In this document: positions 51,504 to 60,267 of the stretch, piece after piece
How the letters are laid out: each line of letters opens with the position of its first letter
How positions within the stretch are numbered: the stretch's first letter is position 1
Source of the DNA: Salinicoccus halitifaciens
GTDB taxonomy: Bacteria; Bacillota; Bacilli; Staphylococcales; Salinicoccaceae
Assembly: GCF_021026095.1 (NCBI RefSeq)
Contig: NZ_JAJNCU010000002.1
Location: 62,001-126,000 of the forward strand
Direction: 5' to 3'
DNA length: 64,000 bases
The notes under the pieces: model-generated
The model's database searches: none
What the model was told of the DNA's origin: nothing
What the model saw: the letters and a program-made list of their open reading frames with translations, nothing else
Made by a program: the position numbers and the translations under genes

Positions 51504-52421
51504 TCAGAACAGCTGCAGTATGAGTATCCCGAGAACGATGATTGCGACGGCGATGATGCGCCGTCTGCCGACAGGCTGCCTCGGCAGTCCGAGCAGCCCG
51601 AAGTGGTCGATCAGGAGACCCATGATGATCTGGCCGAAGATGGCGGACATCATCGTCAAAGTCACGCCGAGGTAAGGCATGAGGAGGATGTTCATCCCGA
51701 TGTAGACCGCTCCGAGCAGTCCGCTCGTGAAGTACCACGGTTTGAATGCAGTGCCGTCCACCTTGAGTTTGAAGGACAGCCTGCGGTGCACGATGAGGGC
51801 GATGAAGAAGAGGGCGGTCGTCCCCATCAGGAATGAGATGAATGCTGCAAACAGCGTCGAGTCGACTTCGAGGCTGAGCGCGCTGTTCACCGCAGTCTGC
51901 ATCGGCGGGATCATCCCGGTGAACAGGCCGAGGAACACCCAGGCCCGGGAATGCTGTTCGCCGACGGCGAGTCTTTTATTGATGTTCATATATATGATGC
52001 CGATGATGAGGCACGACACGCCGGCGATGTGCATCGGATGGAACGGCTGGGGTGCGGCCTCGAACCAGCCGAAAGTGTCGATCATGATGCCGATGATCAT
52101 CTGCCCCGTGACCGTGACGATGACGGTGAGCGCCGCACCGATCCGCGGGAGCAGGACAAAGTTCGCCGTAAGGAAGATGACGCCCATCACCCCCCCGGTG
52201 AACCATATGTATGAATAATCCTGCGCACCGAAGAATGATGCGGAGAACTTTTCGGTGTTCAGTGCCAGGTTCATGGCGAATAAAGCAATCGTTCCGACGA
52301 GGAATGAATAGAACGAAGTGATGAAGACAGCCCTTGAAAATCTTGAGAATTCTGCATTGATGGAAGTCTGCAGCGGTACGGCCATACCGCCGAGGACACC
52401 GAGCAATATAAGGAGGTACAC
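51504..52421 (-). CDS. DMT superfamily permease, YdcZ/DUF606 type, two repeats
   Basis: A 305-residue membrane protein with about ten transmembrane segments in two homologous halves. Each half has the DUF606 pattern: LLGVLGGMAVPLQTSINAEF and FLGLFTGMIPPMQTAVNSAL at the starts, VFITSFYSFLVGTIALF and LFAAFISFLMGTTALFF in the middle, then TVIVTVTGQMIIGIMIDTFG and TMMSAIFGQIIMGLLIDHFG at the ends. The substrate is unknown. The start is GTG 52421 after AGGAA. It stands alone. Confidence 0.88.
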   Translation of the reverse strand: MYLLILLGVLGGMAVPLQTSINAEFSRFSRAVFITSFYSFLVGTIALFAMNLALNTEKFSASFFGAQDYSYIWFTGGVMGVIFLTANFVLLPRIGAALTVIVTVTGQMIIGIMIDTFGWFEAAPQPFHPMHIAGVSCLIIGIIYMNINKRLAVGEQHSRAWVFLGLFTGMIPPMQTAVNSALSLEVDSTLFAAFISFLMGTTALFFIALIVHRRLSFKLKVDGTAFKPWYFTSGLLGAVYIGMNILLMPYLGVTLTMMSAIFGQIIMGLLIDHFGLLGLPRQPVGRRRIIAVAIIVLGILILQLF

Positions 52422-52580
52422 GGCATTTCCTGCTTTCTTTGTAAACCCGGAAGTTTTTTATCCGGGCATATTTATTATATATGCTGTAACAATCATATCA
52501 TTTTTCCAGTATATCAATTGAGAGTTTTTCGCTAAACAAGTAATATAGTAAGGTGATACTGACCATAGGAGAGATAATCA

Positions 52581-53171
52581 ATGAATGTTTCAGATGCAAT
52601 CAGGACAAGAAGAAGCGTGAAGATCTTTAAGGACACGGAACCGCTTGACCGCGAGACCGTTGAAAGTCTGATCGAAGCGGCCACATGGGCTCCGAACCAT
52701 TACTTCACCGAGCCATGGAGATTCATCGTGGTGCAGGGCGAGGGCAGGAAGCAGCTGTCGGATGTCATGAAGAAATGGGCGACCGCAAAAGCGGATGACC
52801 CGGAATCGCCTGAAGCCGAGAAGCGCATCATGAAAATTGCAGCGAAGCCGATGCTCGCCCCGACGATCATCATCGCCGTCCTTTCAAGGGACCTCGACAA
52901 TAAGAAAGCGATCTATACGGAAGATGTCTGTGCAGTCGCGGCCGCCGTGCAGAATATGCTCCTTGAAGCCCACAGTAAAGGCATCGGTGCAATCTGGAAG
53001 AGCGGCCCGGCCTATCATGCGGAGCCGGTGAAGGATTACTTCAACCTGCGTCAGGATGAGGAGATCCTCGGTGCGGTATTTTTAGGCGAGTCCGCTATGA
53101 GGGACGATCTCAAAGTCCACAGGATACCGCACCAGGAGAAGACTGAATGGATCACGGGTGAAACGGAATAA
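52581..53171 (+). CDS. Nitroreductase family protein
   Basis: A 196-residue FMN-dependent oxidoreductase of the YdjA-like branch. It starts with AIRTRRSVKIFKDTEPLDRE, the FMN-binding RTRRS region. It then has LIEAATWAPNHYFTEPWRFI, KPMLAPTIIIAVLSRD, AAAVQNMLLEAHSKGIGAIW and a C-terminal GAVFLGE. It would reduce nitro or quinone compounds with NAD(P)H in the cytoplasm; the real substrate is unknown. Its stop overlaps the start of a small membrane-protein gene by one base. Confidence 0.92.
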   Translation: MNVSDAIRTRRSVKIFKDTEPLDRETVESLIEAATWAPNHYFTEPWRFIVVQGEGRKQLSDVMKKWATAKADDPESPEAEKRIMKIAAKPMLAPTIIIAVLSRDLDNKKAIYTEDVCAVAAAVQNMLLEAHSKGIGAIWKSGPAYHAEPVKDYFNLRQDEEILGAVFLGESAMRDDLKVHRIPHQEKTEWITGETE

Positions 53172-53329
53172 TGAGGAAAATCCTGGCCACGGTCTTATTC
53201 TTTTTAGGTACGTTATTAATGTTCGGAACGATGACGATCATTCCGGAAAACTGGATCATCCCTTCATATATCGGGGTGGCGATATTATTCATCATCGGCA
53301 TGTATATGAGCTATACGGCCGAACTTTAA
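53171..53329 (+). CDS. Small membrane protein, 52 residues
   Basis: A short gene coupled to the nitroreductase gene (TAATG overlap). The protein begins MRKILATVLFFLGTLLMFGT, has a short polar turn (IIPENWIIPS), then a second hydrophobic segment YIGVAILFIIGMYMSYTA, and ends in EL. Two transmembrane helices with a tight hairpin are predicted by eye. It lies 19 nt before the RND permease gene, so an accessory role to that pump is possible but not shown. No family recognised. Confidence 0.7.
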   Translation: MRKILATVLFFLGTLLMFGTMTIIPENWIIPSYIGVAILFIIGMYMSYTAEL

Positions 53330-53348
53330 ACGAATCGGAGACTGCAAC

Positions 53349-56300
53349 GTGAAGAATATATTTGAAGTTTTATTGGAACGCAGCCGTCTGCTGGTGATTC
53401 TGATCATCACCATCGCACTGCTTGGCGTATATACATTTCTTACCATAGAGAACAGGGAAATACCCGAAGTCGAAGTCAACGTCATCAATATAACGACACC
53501 GTGGCCCGGCGCCGACAGGGCGGATGTCGAGACGAACATCACCAATGTGATTGAAAGCGATATATTCGGAATAGACGGCATCGACACCGTGTCATCCGTC
53601 TCACAGGATGATGTTTCAGTCGTCACCATGGAACTTTCGGATGAAGCTGAACCGGACCAGGTGGAAAATGATATCAATAACCTGGTCGGCCAGGTGGCCG
53701 GAGACCTGCCGGAAAATGCAGCCCAGCCGCAGGTGGAAAGCGTGAGCAATGCGTTTCCGCTGCTGAGCTACATATTCCAGAGTGAAAACGGGGAGGGGCT
53801 TGAAGATCTGAGGAGCCAGGTCGATGACCTCGCCCTTGATGTGACACAGATGGATGGGGTCAGTGATGTCACGATCAAAGGTTATGATGACCGTACGGTC
53901 AATATCGATCTCGACCGGGAGGCGCTGGAGGAAAATCAGATCACACCGGATCAGATCATCCAGGAGATCGACCAGTCCTTCAACCCGGTCATCCTCGGGA
54001 GCCAGGTCGAAGATGATGAAAACATCCGGCTGAGCTTCGAGAGCATGGCCCCGCTCGATACGTTCGAAAGCATCCGGATCGGGGATGACGACACGCCCCT
54101 TACGGACATTGCCTCTATTGAACTCACCGCTGATGAGCGGGAGGATATCATCGAGCATAACGGGGAAGAGGCTGTATCATTCACAGTGTTCCTGAGTCCC
54201 GGGGAGGATGTGCCTTCGACATCCGAAAGCGTCGAAGCGGTCGTTTCACAACATACGGACCAGTTCGATGAAAACATATCCGTCACGACGATATCATCGG
54301 AGCGCGAGAATGTTGAGGAGATTTTCGTCGGACTGTACACCTCGCTCCTGCTCGCCCTCGTCGCGGTGATTGTCGGTACATCACTCGGATTATCGTTCAT
54401 CGGTTCTGCCGTGGTTATGATCACGGTCATACTGTCGATCTTTATCGGGCTGATCCCGCTGCCCTGGCTCGGGGTCGACCTGAACCAGATTTCCGTCATC
54501 GGCCTGATCATCGCACTCGGCATACTCGTCGACGACTCGATCGTGGTCAACGACAATATCGAACGCCGGCTGTCGATCGGCGACAATAAGCGTGATGCCA
54601 TGTACAACGGCATGAAGGAAGTTGCGCCTTCGGTCATCGCCTCGACGCTTGCGATCGTCCTTGCATTCTCGCCATTGCTGCTTCTGTCCGGGGCGAACGG
54701 CGAGTTCATACGGGCGCTGCCGAGCATCCTGATCACGACGATCATCGTTTCGACGATACTTGCGATCTTCCTTGTGCCGGCATTGAGGTACCTCATGCCC
54801 GTCAAGAATATTTCCGAGAATGCAGGGATTTTCGGCAAGGCGTTCACCGGGCTATCGAACTGGTATGCGGACCGGATGCTGCCGAAATTCATCAGACGGC
54901 CTGTCATCACGTTCAGCATCGTGCTGGTCGTCGGTTTGCTGTCACTTGGACTCGTGCGGTTCACGCCATTTGAATTCTTCCCTGAGGCGGACCGCTCGGA
55001 AGTGACCGTGGATGTGCTGTTCGATGACGGACAGACGATTGAGGAGACACATGAGCGCACAGGTGAGATCGTCGATTATCTGAGTGATACCATCGATAAT
55101 CTGGAAGGTGTGACCCGGTTTACGGGGTCCGGGCTGCCGAACCTGTTCGGTGCCTCCCTGGACCAGTCCGGCGAACATACCGCCCAGATTGCCTTATACA
55201 TCGATAAGGAAGTCATGAGTGCTTCAGAGGTCATCGACACTTATGAAGCGGATCTCCGGGAGGAATTCCCGGAGGCGAAGATCTTTATGGACACGATCGT
55301 CCAGGGTCCGCCGGAAGGTGCGCCTGTGACGCTCGACGTCTACAATGAAGATCTCGACCTCCTCGAGGAGTCACTCGAGACGTTCAGGGAGGGACTAGAA
55401 TCGGAAGGTGCAATCGTCACATCCAACATGGGTGAGCCGGTCGATACCGTCAAGTATGCCATCGACCGGGAGGCACTGGAAGATGCAGAGCTTTCCGTCT
55501 CCCAGGTGAAGAACGAATTGAACCTGCTCGGACAGGGCATCCCTGTCCAGGAAATCATCATCGAGGATGAGCAGGTCGAATCGACGATGAAGTACGCAGA
55601 TGAATATGACCTGGAAGATATAGACATCATCAAATTTTCAGGAGAAGCGCCTGAAACCTTCCCGCTTGCTGATTTTGTAGACCTTGAAGAGACGAACGAA
55701 TACCAGACGATCGCCCATGATAACGGGGACCGCCAGGTTTCGATGGAGGTTTACAACCTCGAGGAAAGTGAAGTCGAGGAAATCGTGGACGGACTTGCAG
55801 GGGATATGAATGATACGACCGACATCGTCGTCGGCGGCGAGGCCACAGATCAGACGGACTTCTTCATTGAAATCGGCGTCCTGTTCGCAGTGATCGTCGT
55901 ACTCGTCTATCTTGTGATTGCATTCGAGTTCAACTCGCTCGTCCTGCCGCTCGTTATCGTATTCAGTATCTTCCTCTCCATCAGCGGCGGCTTCATCGGA
56001 CTGTTCGTCACCCAGACGCCGTTGTCCTTCATGGGCGTGATGGGGATGGTGTCCCTTGCCGGAATCGTCGTGAGGAATGCGGTCGTGCTGGTCGACTTCA
56101 TTGAGGCAAGGCGGAAGGACGGCAGCTTCGTGATCAATGAAGCGATCATCGAAAGCGGACGTGCCCGGATGCGGCCGATCCTCCTGACGACGATCACGAC
56201 GATCATCGCGCTGCTGCCTGTCGCACTCGGCGGGGATCCGCTGTTCGAACCGCTTGCCATCACCATCATCGCAGGCCTTGCATTTTCATCGGTGCTGTCG

Positions 56301-56357
56301 CTGATTGTGACGCCAAGCCTGTATATGATCTACTACAGAATAAAGTACAAAGATTGA
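53349..56357 (+). CDS. RND superfamily efflux permease
   Basis: A 1002-residue permease with the layout of the AcrB family: TM1 near 13-31, a large extracytoplasmic loop, six TM segments around 330-500, a second loop, and the last six from about 845. Motifs include NITTPWPGADRADVETNITN, the proton-relay pair in GILVDDSIVVNDNIERRL, and GMVSLAGIVVRNAVVLVDFI. No adaptor protein or outer channel gene is near, as expected in a Gram-positive cell. Start GTG 53349 follows GGAG. The substrate is unknown; drugs, lipids or export of polymer precursors are all possible. Confidence 0.92.
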   Translation: MKNIFEVLLERSRLLVILIITIALLGVYTFLTIENREIPEVEVNVINITTPWPGADRADVETNITNVIESDIFGIDGIDTVSSVSQDDVSVVTMELSDEAEPDQVENDINNLVGQVAGDLPENAAQPQVESVSNAFPLLSYIFQSENGEGLEDLRSQVDDLALDVTQMDGVSDVTIKGYDDRTVNIDLDREALEENQITPDQIIQEIDQSFNPVILGSQVEDDENIRLSFESMAPLDTFESIRIGDDDTPLTDIASIELTADEREDIIEHNGEEAVSFTVFLSPGEDVPSTSESVEAVVSQHTDQFDENISVTTISSERENVEEIFVGLYTSLLLALVAVIVGTSLGLSFIGSAVVMITVILSIFIGLIPLPWLGVDLNQISVIGLIIALGILVDDSIVVNDNIERRLSIGDNKRDAMYNGMKEVAPSVIASTLAIVLAFSPLLLLSGANGEFIRALPSILITTIIVSTILAIFLVPALRYLMPVKNISENAGIFGKAFTGLSNWYADRMLPKFIRRPVITFSIVLVVGLLSLGLVRFTPFEFFPEADRSEVTVDVLFDDGQTIEETHERTGEIVDYLSDTIDNLEGVTRFTGSGLPNLFGASLDQSGEHTAQIALYIDKEVMSASEVIDTYEADLREEFPEAKIFMDTIVQGPPEGAPVTLDVYNEDLDLLEESLETFREGLESEGAIVTSNMGEPVDTVKYAIDREALEDAELSVSQVKNELNLLGQGIPVQEIIIEDEQVESTMKYADEYDLEDIDIIKFSGEAPETFPLADFVDLEETNEYQTIAHDNGDRQVSMEVYNLEESEVEEIVDGLAGDMNDTTDIVVGGEATDQTDFFIEIGVLFAVIVVLVYLVIAFEFNSLVLPLVIVFSIFLSISGGFIGLFVTQTPLSFMGVMGMVSLAGIVVRNAVVLVDFIEARRKDGSFVINEAIIESGRARMRPILLTTITTIIALLPVALGGDPLFEPLAITIIAGLAFSSVLSLIVTPSLYMIYYRIKYKD

Positions 56358-56365
56358 TGAAACAG

Positions 56366-56400
56366 ATCACCTCCTGCTCATTGCAGGGGGTGATTTTTAT
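56366..56400 (+). terminator. Intrinsic terminator after the RND permease gene
   Basis: ATCACCTCCTGC pairs with GCAGGGGGTGAT (one G-U) around TCATT, followed by a T-rich tract. Confidence 0.85.
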
Positions 56401-56495
56401 TATCAGAAAATATAATTGTAAGCGGATACAAAAAGATTGTAAGAACCGGAATTATCGGATAAAATTGAATCATATCAAACAAAGGGGTGTATTAA

Positions 56496-58016
56496 ATGGC
56501 ATTTGAATTTCCGAATGAAGAAAATGCTCAATACAAAATCAAGGACAAGTACCAGAATTTCATAGGGGGAGAATGGGTCGACCCGGTGGACGGCGAGTAT
56601 TTCGACAATGAATCACCGGTCATCGGCCAGGTCGTGTCACAGGTGCCGCGCTCGAAGCAGGCGGATGTGGACAATGCGGTGAAGGCGGCACACGAGGCGC
56701 AGAAGTCTTGGGGGAAGACTTCTCCGGCCGAAAGAAGCATGGTGTTATTGAAGATTGCGGATAAAGTGGAGGAACACCTGGAGGAGCTTGCGGTGCTTGA
56801 AACATTCGAGAACGGCAAGGCGGTCAGGGAGACGCTGAATGCGGATCTGCCTCTGGTGGTCGACCACTACAGATATTTTGCGGGCGTCATCCGTGCACAG
56901 GAAGGCAGCATCTCGCAGCTCGATGAAGATACCGTCGCGTATCATTTCCATGAGCCCCTCGGTGTAGTGGGGCAGATCATTCCGTGGAACTTCCCGCTGC
57001 TCATGGCTGCGTGGAAGATTGCACCGGCACTCGCTGCCGGCAACTCGATCGTGCTGAAGCCGGCGGAGCAGACGCCGACGACGATCCTGCATTTCGCGGA
57101 ACTCATCCAGGATATCGTGCCAAAAGGCGTCCTCAACATCGTGAACGGCTTCGGCGCTGAAGCGGGACAGGCGCTTGCGACGCATCAGGACATCAATAAG
57201 ATTGCATTCACGGGTGAGACGACTACCGGCCGGATCATCATGCAGAATGCGAGCCAGAACATCATCCCGGTGACGCTTGAACTGGGCGGCAAATCGCCGA
57301 ACATCTTCGCAAAAGATGTCATGGACGCAGATGACGGCTATCTGGATAAGGCGATTGAAGGACTTGTGATGTTCGCGCTGAACCAGGGTGAAGTGTGTAC
57401 ATGTCCGTCACGTGCACTCATCCATGAGGACATTTACGATGAATTCATGGAAAGGGTCATCAAACGGGTAGAAGAGATCAAGGTCGGCAACCCGCTGGAT
57501 GAAAATACGATGATGGGTGCACAGACATCCCGCGAGCAGAAGGAGAAAATCACCTCCTACCTCGATATCGGCAGGAAGGAAGGCGCTGAAATCCTGACGG
57601 GCGGAAACGTCAAGGAGATGGACGGCGAACTCGGTGAAGGCTACTACATCGAACCGACGATCTTCAAAGGCAACAACAAAATGAGGATTTTCCAGGAAGA
57701 GATTTTCGGACCGGTACTTGCGGTCGCAACTTATAAAGACGATGAAGAAGCGCTTGAGATTGCGAATGACACCATGTACGGACTGGGTGCAGGTGTATGG
57801 ACAAGGTCGCAGAACAGGGCGTACCGTTTCGGACGGGCGATCCAGGCAGGACGTGTATGGGTGAACACGTATCATGACTACCCGGCACATGCTGCATTTG
57901 GCGGATACAAAATGAGTGGTATCGGCAGGGAGAACCACTTGATGATGCTGAGCCATTATCAGCAGACGAAGAACCTGCTCATCAGCTACGGAGAGTCACC
58001 TAAAGGATTTTTCTAA
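56496..58016 (+). CDS. Aldehyde dehydrogenase (NAD-dependent)
   Basis: A 506-residue cytoplasmic dehydrogenase oxidising aldehydes to acids. It has [33 protein letters not shown], the Glu motif [12 protein letters not shown], the catalytic Cys in [24 protein letters not shown] and the C-terminal [14 protein letters not shown]. It resembles the ExaC/AldB-type enzymes found next to DUF779 genes. The start is firm: AAAGGGGTG precedes ATG 56496. The DUF779 gene follows at once, so the two are co-expressed. Acetaldehyde or a similar short aldehyde is the likely substrate. Confidence 0.95.
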   Translation: MAFEFPNEENAQYKIKDKYQNFIGGEWVDPVDGEYFDNESPVIGQVVSQVPRSKQADVDNAVKAAHEAQKSWGKTSPAERSMVLLKIADKVEEHLEELAVLETFENGKAVRETLNADLPLVVDHYRYFAGVIRAQEGSISQLDEDTVAYHFHEPLGVVGQIIPWNFPLLMAAWKIAPALAAGNSIVLKPAEQTPTTILHFAELIQDIVPKGVLNIVNGFGAEAGQALATHQDINKIAFTGETTTGRIIMQNASQNIIPVTLELGGKSPNIFAKDVMDADDGYLDKAIEGLVMFALNQGEVCTCPSRALIHEDIYDEFMERVIKRVEEIKVGNPLDENTMMGAQTSREQKEKITSYLDIGRKEGAEILTGGNVKEMDGELGEGYYIEPTIFKGNNKMRIFQEEIFGPVLAVATYKDDEEALEIANDTMYGLGAGVWTRSQNRAYRFGRAIQAGRVWVNTYHDYPAHAAFGGYKMSGIGRENHLMMLSHYQQTKNLLISYGESPKGFF

Positions 58017-58352
58017 ATGACGGCAGATAACAAATCTGTGGATGCAACACAATCCGCCAAGGATCTGATCCGGGAATTGAAGGAAGAACACGGCGAACTC
58101 GTCTTCCACCAGTCAGGAGGATGCTGTGACGGCTCGAGCCCGATGTGCCTGAAGAAGGACATGATCATCATCGGCCCCGCCGATGTGAAGCTCGGGGAAA
58201 TTGAAGGTGTGGAATTTTACATGCACCGCCAGCAGTACGAATACTGGAAGCACACGAAACTCACGGTCGATGTCGTCAAAGGCAACGGCGGCATGTTCAG
58301 TGTAGAAGGCCCGAGAGGCGTGCGGTTCCACATCCGGAGCGAGCCGAAATGA
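58017..58352 (+). CDS. DUF779 family protein
   Basis: A 111-residue protein with the family motif HQSGGCCDGSSPMCLKKDM, two adjacent Cys plus one more suggesting metal or thiol chemistry, and VEFYMHRQQYEYWKHTKLTV and GMFSVEGPRGVRFHIRS. DUF779 genes commonly accompany aldehyde dehydrogenases of this type and may aid their assembly or activity. Its ATG abuts the stop of that gene (TAAATG), so translation is coupled. Confidence 0.9.
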   Translation: MTADNKSVDATQSAKDLIRELKEEHGELVFHQSGGCCDGSSPMCLKKDMIIIGPADVKLGEIEGVEFYMHRQQYEYWKHTKLTVDVVKGNGGMFSVEGPRGVRFHIRSEPK

Positions 58353-58360
58353 TTTGAAAT

Positions 58361-58406
58361 AAAAAACCTGCAGTGCCTTTTATTGAAAAGGACTGCAGGT
58401 TTTTTG
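58361..58406 (+). terminator. Intrinsic terminator after the aldehyde dehydrogenase operon
   Basis: AAACCTGCAGT and CTGCAGGTTT form a stem, extended by CCTTTT/AAAAGG with one mismatch, loop ATTG, then six T. Flanking A and T runs could let it work in both directions. Confidence 0.88.
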
Positions 58407-58430
58407 CTGATTTTGACCTTTATTCGGTTT

Positions 58431-58512
58431 AACGCCTGCTCGTTTCGTTCACGAACAGGTGTTAAAAGTTTAATGGATGCTCGTTTCGCCCGCGAGCAGG
58501 TGTTGAACTGCC
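58431..58512. repeat. Two tandem 41-bp hairpin repeats
   Basis: Units at 58431-58471 and 58472-58512 share GCTCGTTTCG and CAGGTGTT at the same offsets. Each folds into a hairpin: CCTGCTCG with CGAACAGG (one mismatch) in the first, TGCTCG with CGAGCA in the second. The unit length equals that of the arrays near 0.6 and 1.3-1.7 kb, but the sequence is different. Confidence 0.75.
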
Positions 58513-58522
58513 AAAAGCGGTT

Positions 58523-59431
58523 TTATTTGTATAAAGGTACTCCAAAGTGATCCAGCACGTACTTCGGCACGAAGTATCTGGCGGTTTTCTTCGGATCCAC
58601 GATCTGGTTGACCTGGGTGTGGCCGGTCAGGCTCAGCAGTTTCGCCATTTCATCGACTGATTTCCCGGCGTATGGTTTAAGGAACTTGATCATCTCCTTG
58701 ACGCTCTGATCGACTGCAGTGTCGAGATCGACTTTAGAGACGTTCATATAGGCACCTTCCTCATTAACAAGCAGTGGATGCGAAATGTCGATATCTTCAA
58801 CGATTTCAAGCTTTACGGTGGCTTCGCATTCCACTTCAAGCCCGGATACGCCGATTTCCCCGTCACCCATGGCGCCGTGGGCATCGCCGAGTCCGAACAG
58901 GCCGCCTTCATGGAATACAGGCAGGTAGAGTGTGGCACCTTCGGTGATTTTGATGGAGTCCATGTTTCCGCCGTGGTCGCCGGGAGTGCCGTTGTTCACA
59001 GGGTCGCCTTCAGGCGCGACACCGATGACGCCGATCATTTTATTGACCGGAATTTCAAGGCCGTCGAAATCGACAGTCTGTTTCTCTTTGTCGATCGGCA
59101 GTATCTTCCGTGTGAACTCGGTCAGCTCATCGCCCATGACTCCGGACTCAGGACCGGTCACGACGATGCCCTCGTCGCCGATGTCGAGCTTCTCGATGGT
59201 CACCTTCAGCACATTTCCCGGCTTCAAGCCGTTCACATAGACGGGGCCGGTCGCAGGGTTGATCTCATCCCAGTTCAATCTTGTCGTCGTATCCTCCTCG
59301 GAAGTGATCTGGCCGGTGAAGCAGTCGTGCGCCTCCATTACGACCGTATCCCCGGAATCGACGTAAAGCGCAGGTGCATTGTTCTTGTCCATTGCATAAA
59401 ATTTGTTGTCTTTTGTTAAATTATGATGCAT
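58523..59431 (-). CDS. Acetamidase/formamidase family protein
   Basis: A 302-residue protein of the FmdA/AmdA family, which hydrolyses formamide or acetamide to ammonia and the acid. Motifs are SGDTVVMEAHDCFTGQI, NPATGPVYVNGLKPGNVLKV, GVIGVAPEGDPVNNGTPGDH, GGNMDSIKI and GGLFGLGDAHGAMGDGEIGV followed by SGLEVE, with the conserved acidic and His residues. ATG 59431 follows GGAGGG. It is monocistronic. The true substrate may be another short amide. Confidence 0.92.
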   Translation of the reverse strand: MHHNLTKDNKFYAMDKNNAPALYVDSGDTVVMEAHDCFTGQITSEEDTTTRLNWDEINPATGPVYVNGLKPGNVLKVTIEKLDIGDEGIVVTGPESGVMGDELTEFTRKILPIDKEKQTVDFDGLEIPVNKMIGVIGVAPEGDPVNNGTPGDHGGNMDSIKITEGATLYLPVFHEGGLFGLGDAHGAMGDGEIGVSGLEVECEATVKLEIVEDIDISHPLLVNEEGAYMNVSKVDLDTAVDQSVKEMIKFLKPYAGKSVDEMAKLLSLTGHTQVNQIVDPKKTARYFVPKYVLDHFGVPLYK

Positions 59432-59579
59432 GATTACCCTCCGTCATATAATTAAAAGTTTTGAACCGTTACATATAGGATACCTTTAAAATAAGGATAT
59501 ATATAGTTTTTGAATTGGCCGGGGCCGTGGGCGCCGGAGTGATCTTACGCAAAACATCAAGCAGGGAGCAGGGTTGTAA

Positions 59580-60047
59580 ATGTCCGGTTATATCGTTTAT
59601 CTTACAATATTCATATTAGGCGCCATACCACTCTTCGAAGCGACGTTCGTCGTGCCGATTGCGATCCTCGGCGGCTCGAGTTTGATACCGTCACTGATTG
59701 CAGGGATCCTCGGCAACGCTCTGACAATCTTCCTGGTCGTCATCTTCAGTGAGAAGGTGCGGGACTGGTTCATGAAGAATAAAGAATCCAAACGGAGCAG
59801 GCGGGCGGAAGGCATATGGAAGAAGTTCGGCTTCTACGGATTCGTGTTCCTCGGGCCGATCCTCCTCAGCTCGCATGTCGCAGCCATCGCGGCCGTGTCA
59901 TTCGGGGCGACCAAGACGAAGACCGTAGCGTACGTCACTTTGAGCCTCATCCTCTGGACACTGCCGCTTGCGATACTCGCCCATTACGGGACGGATCTCC
60001 TCGGGCTTGAAGATATGCAGTTCCTGCAAAGCTACTTGAATTCATGA
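59580..60047 (+). CDS. Small multidrug export protein family membrane protein
   Basis: A 155-residue membrane protein with about four hydrophobic segments (4-22, 30-52, 85-105, 115-135). It carries LGAIPLFEATFVVPIAILGG, IPSLIAGILGNALTIFLVVI, a cytoplasmic basic stretch (FMKNKESKRSRRAEG) and GFYGFVFLGPILLSSHVAAI. This is the pattern of Pfam Sm_multidrug_ex; the name rests on little experiment. It stands alone. Confidence 0.82.
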   Translation: MSGYIVYLTIFILGAIPLFEATFVVPIAILGGSSLIPSLIAGILGNALTIFLVVIFSEKVRDWFMKNKESKRSRRAEGIWKKFGFYGFVFLGPILLSSHVAAIAAVSFGATKTKTVAYVTLSLILWTLPLAILAHYGTDLLGLEDMQFLQSYLNS

Positions 60048-60060
60048 TGAGTTGGCCTGA

Positions 60061-60204
60061 TTCGATTATGTCCGTCTGAAATAAAGAGATAATCGATTTT
60101 GGAGTCGCTATTCGATTAAGTAAGTCACATGGAAATAAAGAGATAATCGATTCTGGAATCGCTATTCGATTAAGTCGCCCGGAATTCAAAAGATAATCGA
60201 TTCT
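60061..60204. repeat. Degenerate tandem repeat with TTCGATTA/TAATCGA palindromes
   Basis: TTCGATTA occurs at 60061, 60111 and 60165; TAATCGA at 60090, 60144 and 60194. The period is thus 50 or 54 bp. Each copy also holds AATAAAGAG or AAAAG before TAATCGA and GGARTCGCTA after it. The two motifs are inverted repeats of each other, so each unit can fold. The array fills most of the gap between 60048 and the terminator at 60237. Confidence 0.8.
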
Positions 60205-60236
60205 CCACCCTGGGCGTCCCGCATATATCCGATAAT

Positions 60237-60262
60237 AAAGAGGCTGCAAAAGCAGCCTCTTT
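60237..60262 (-). terminator. Intrinsic terminator of the oligopeptide-binding protein gene
   Basis: AAAGAGGCTGC pairs with GCAGCCTCTTT, loop AAAA. It lies just beyond the stop of the minus-strand gene that ends at 60268; the T tract on that strand is short. Confidence 0.8.
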
Positions 60263-60267
60263 AATGT

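Noticed and set aside
53951-55060. 369-residue open frame antisense to the RND permease gene
   Set aside because: It is a mirror of a GC-rich coding frame, with Ser- and Thr-rich low-quality sequence and no ribosome site; the sense gene is clear.
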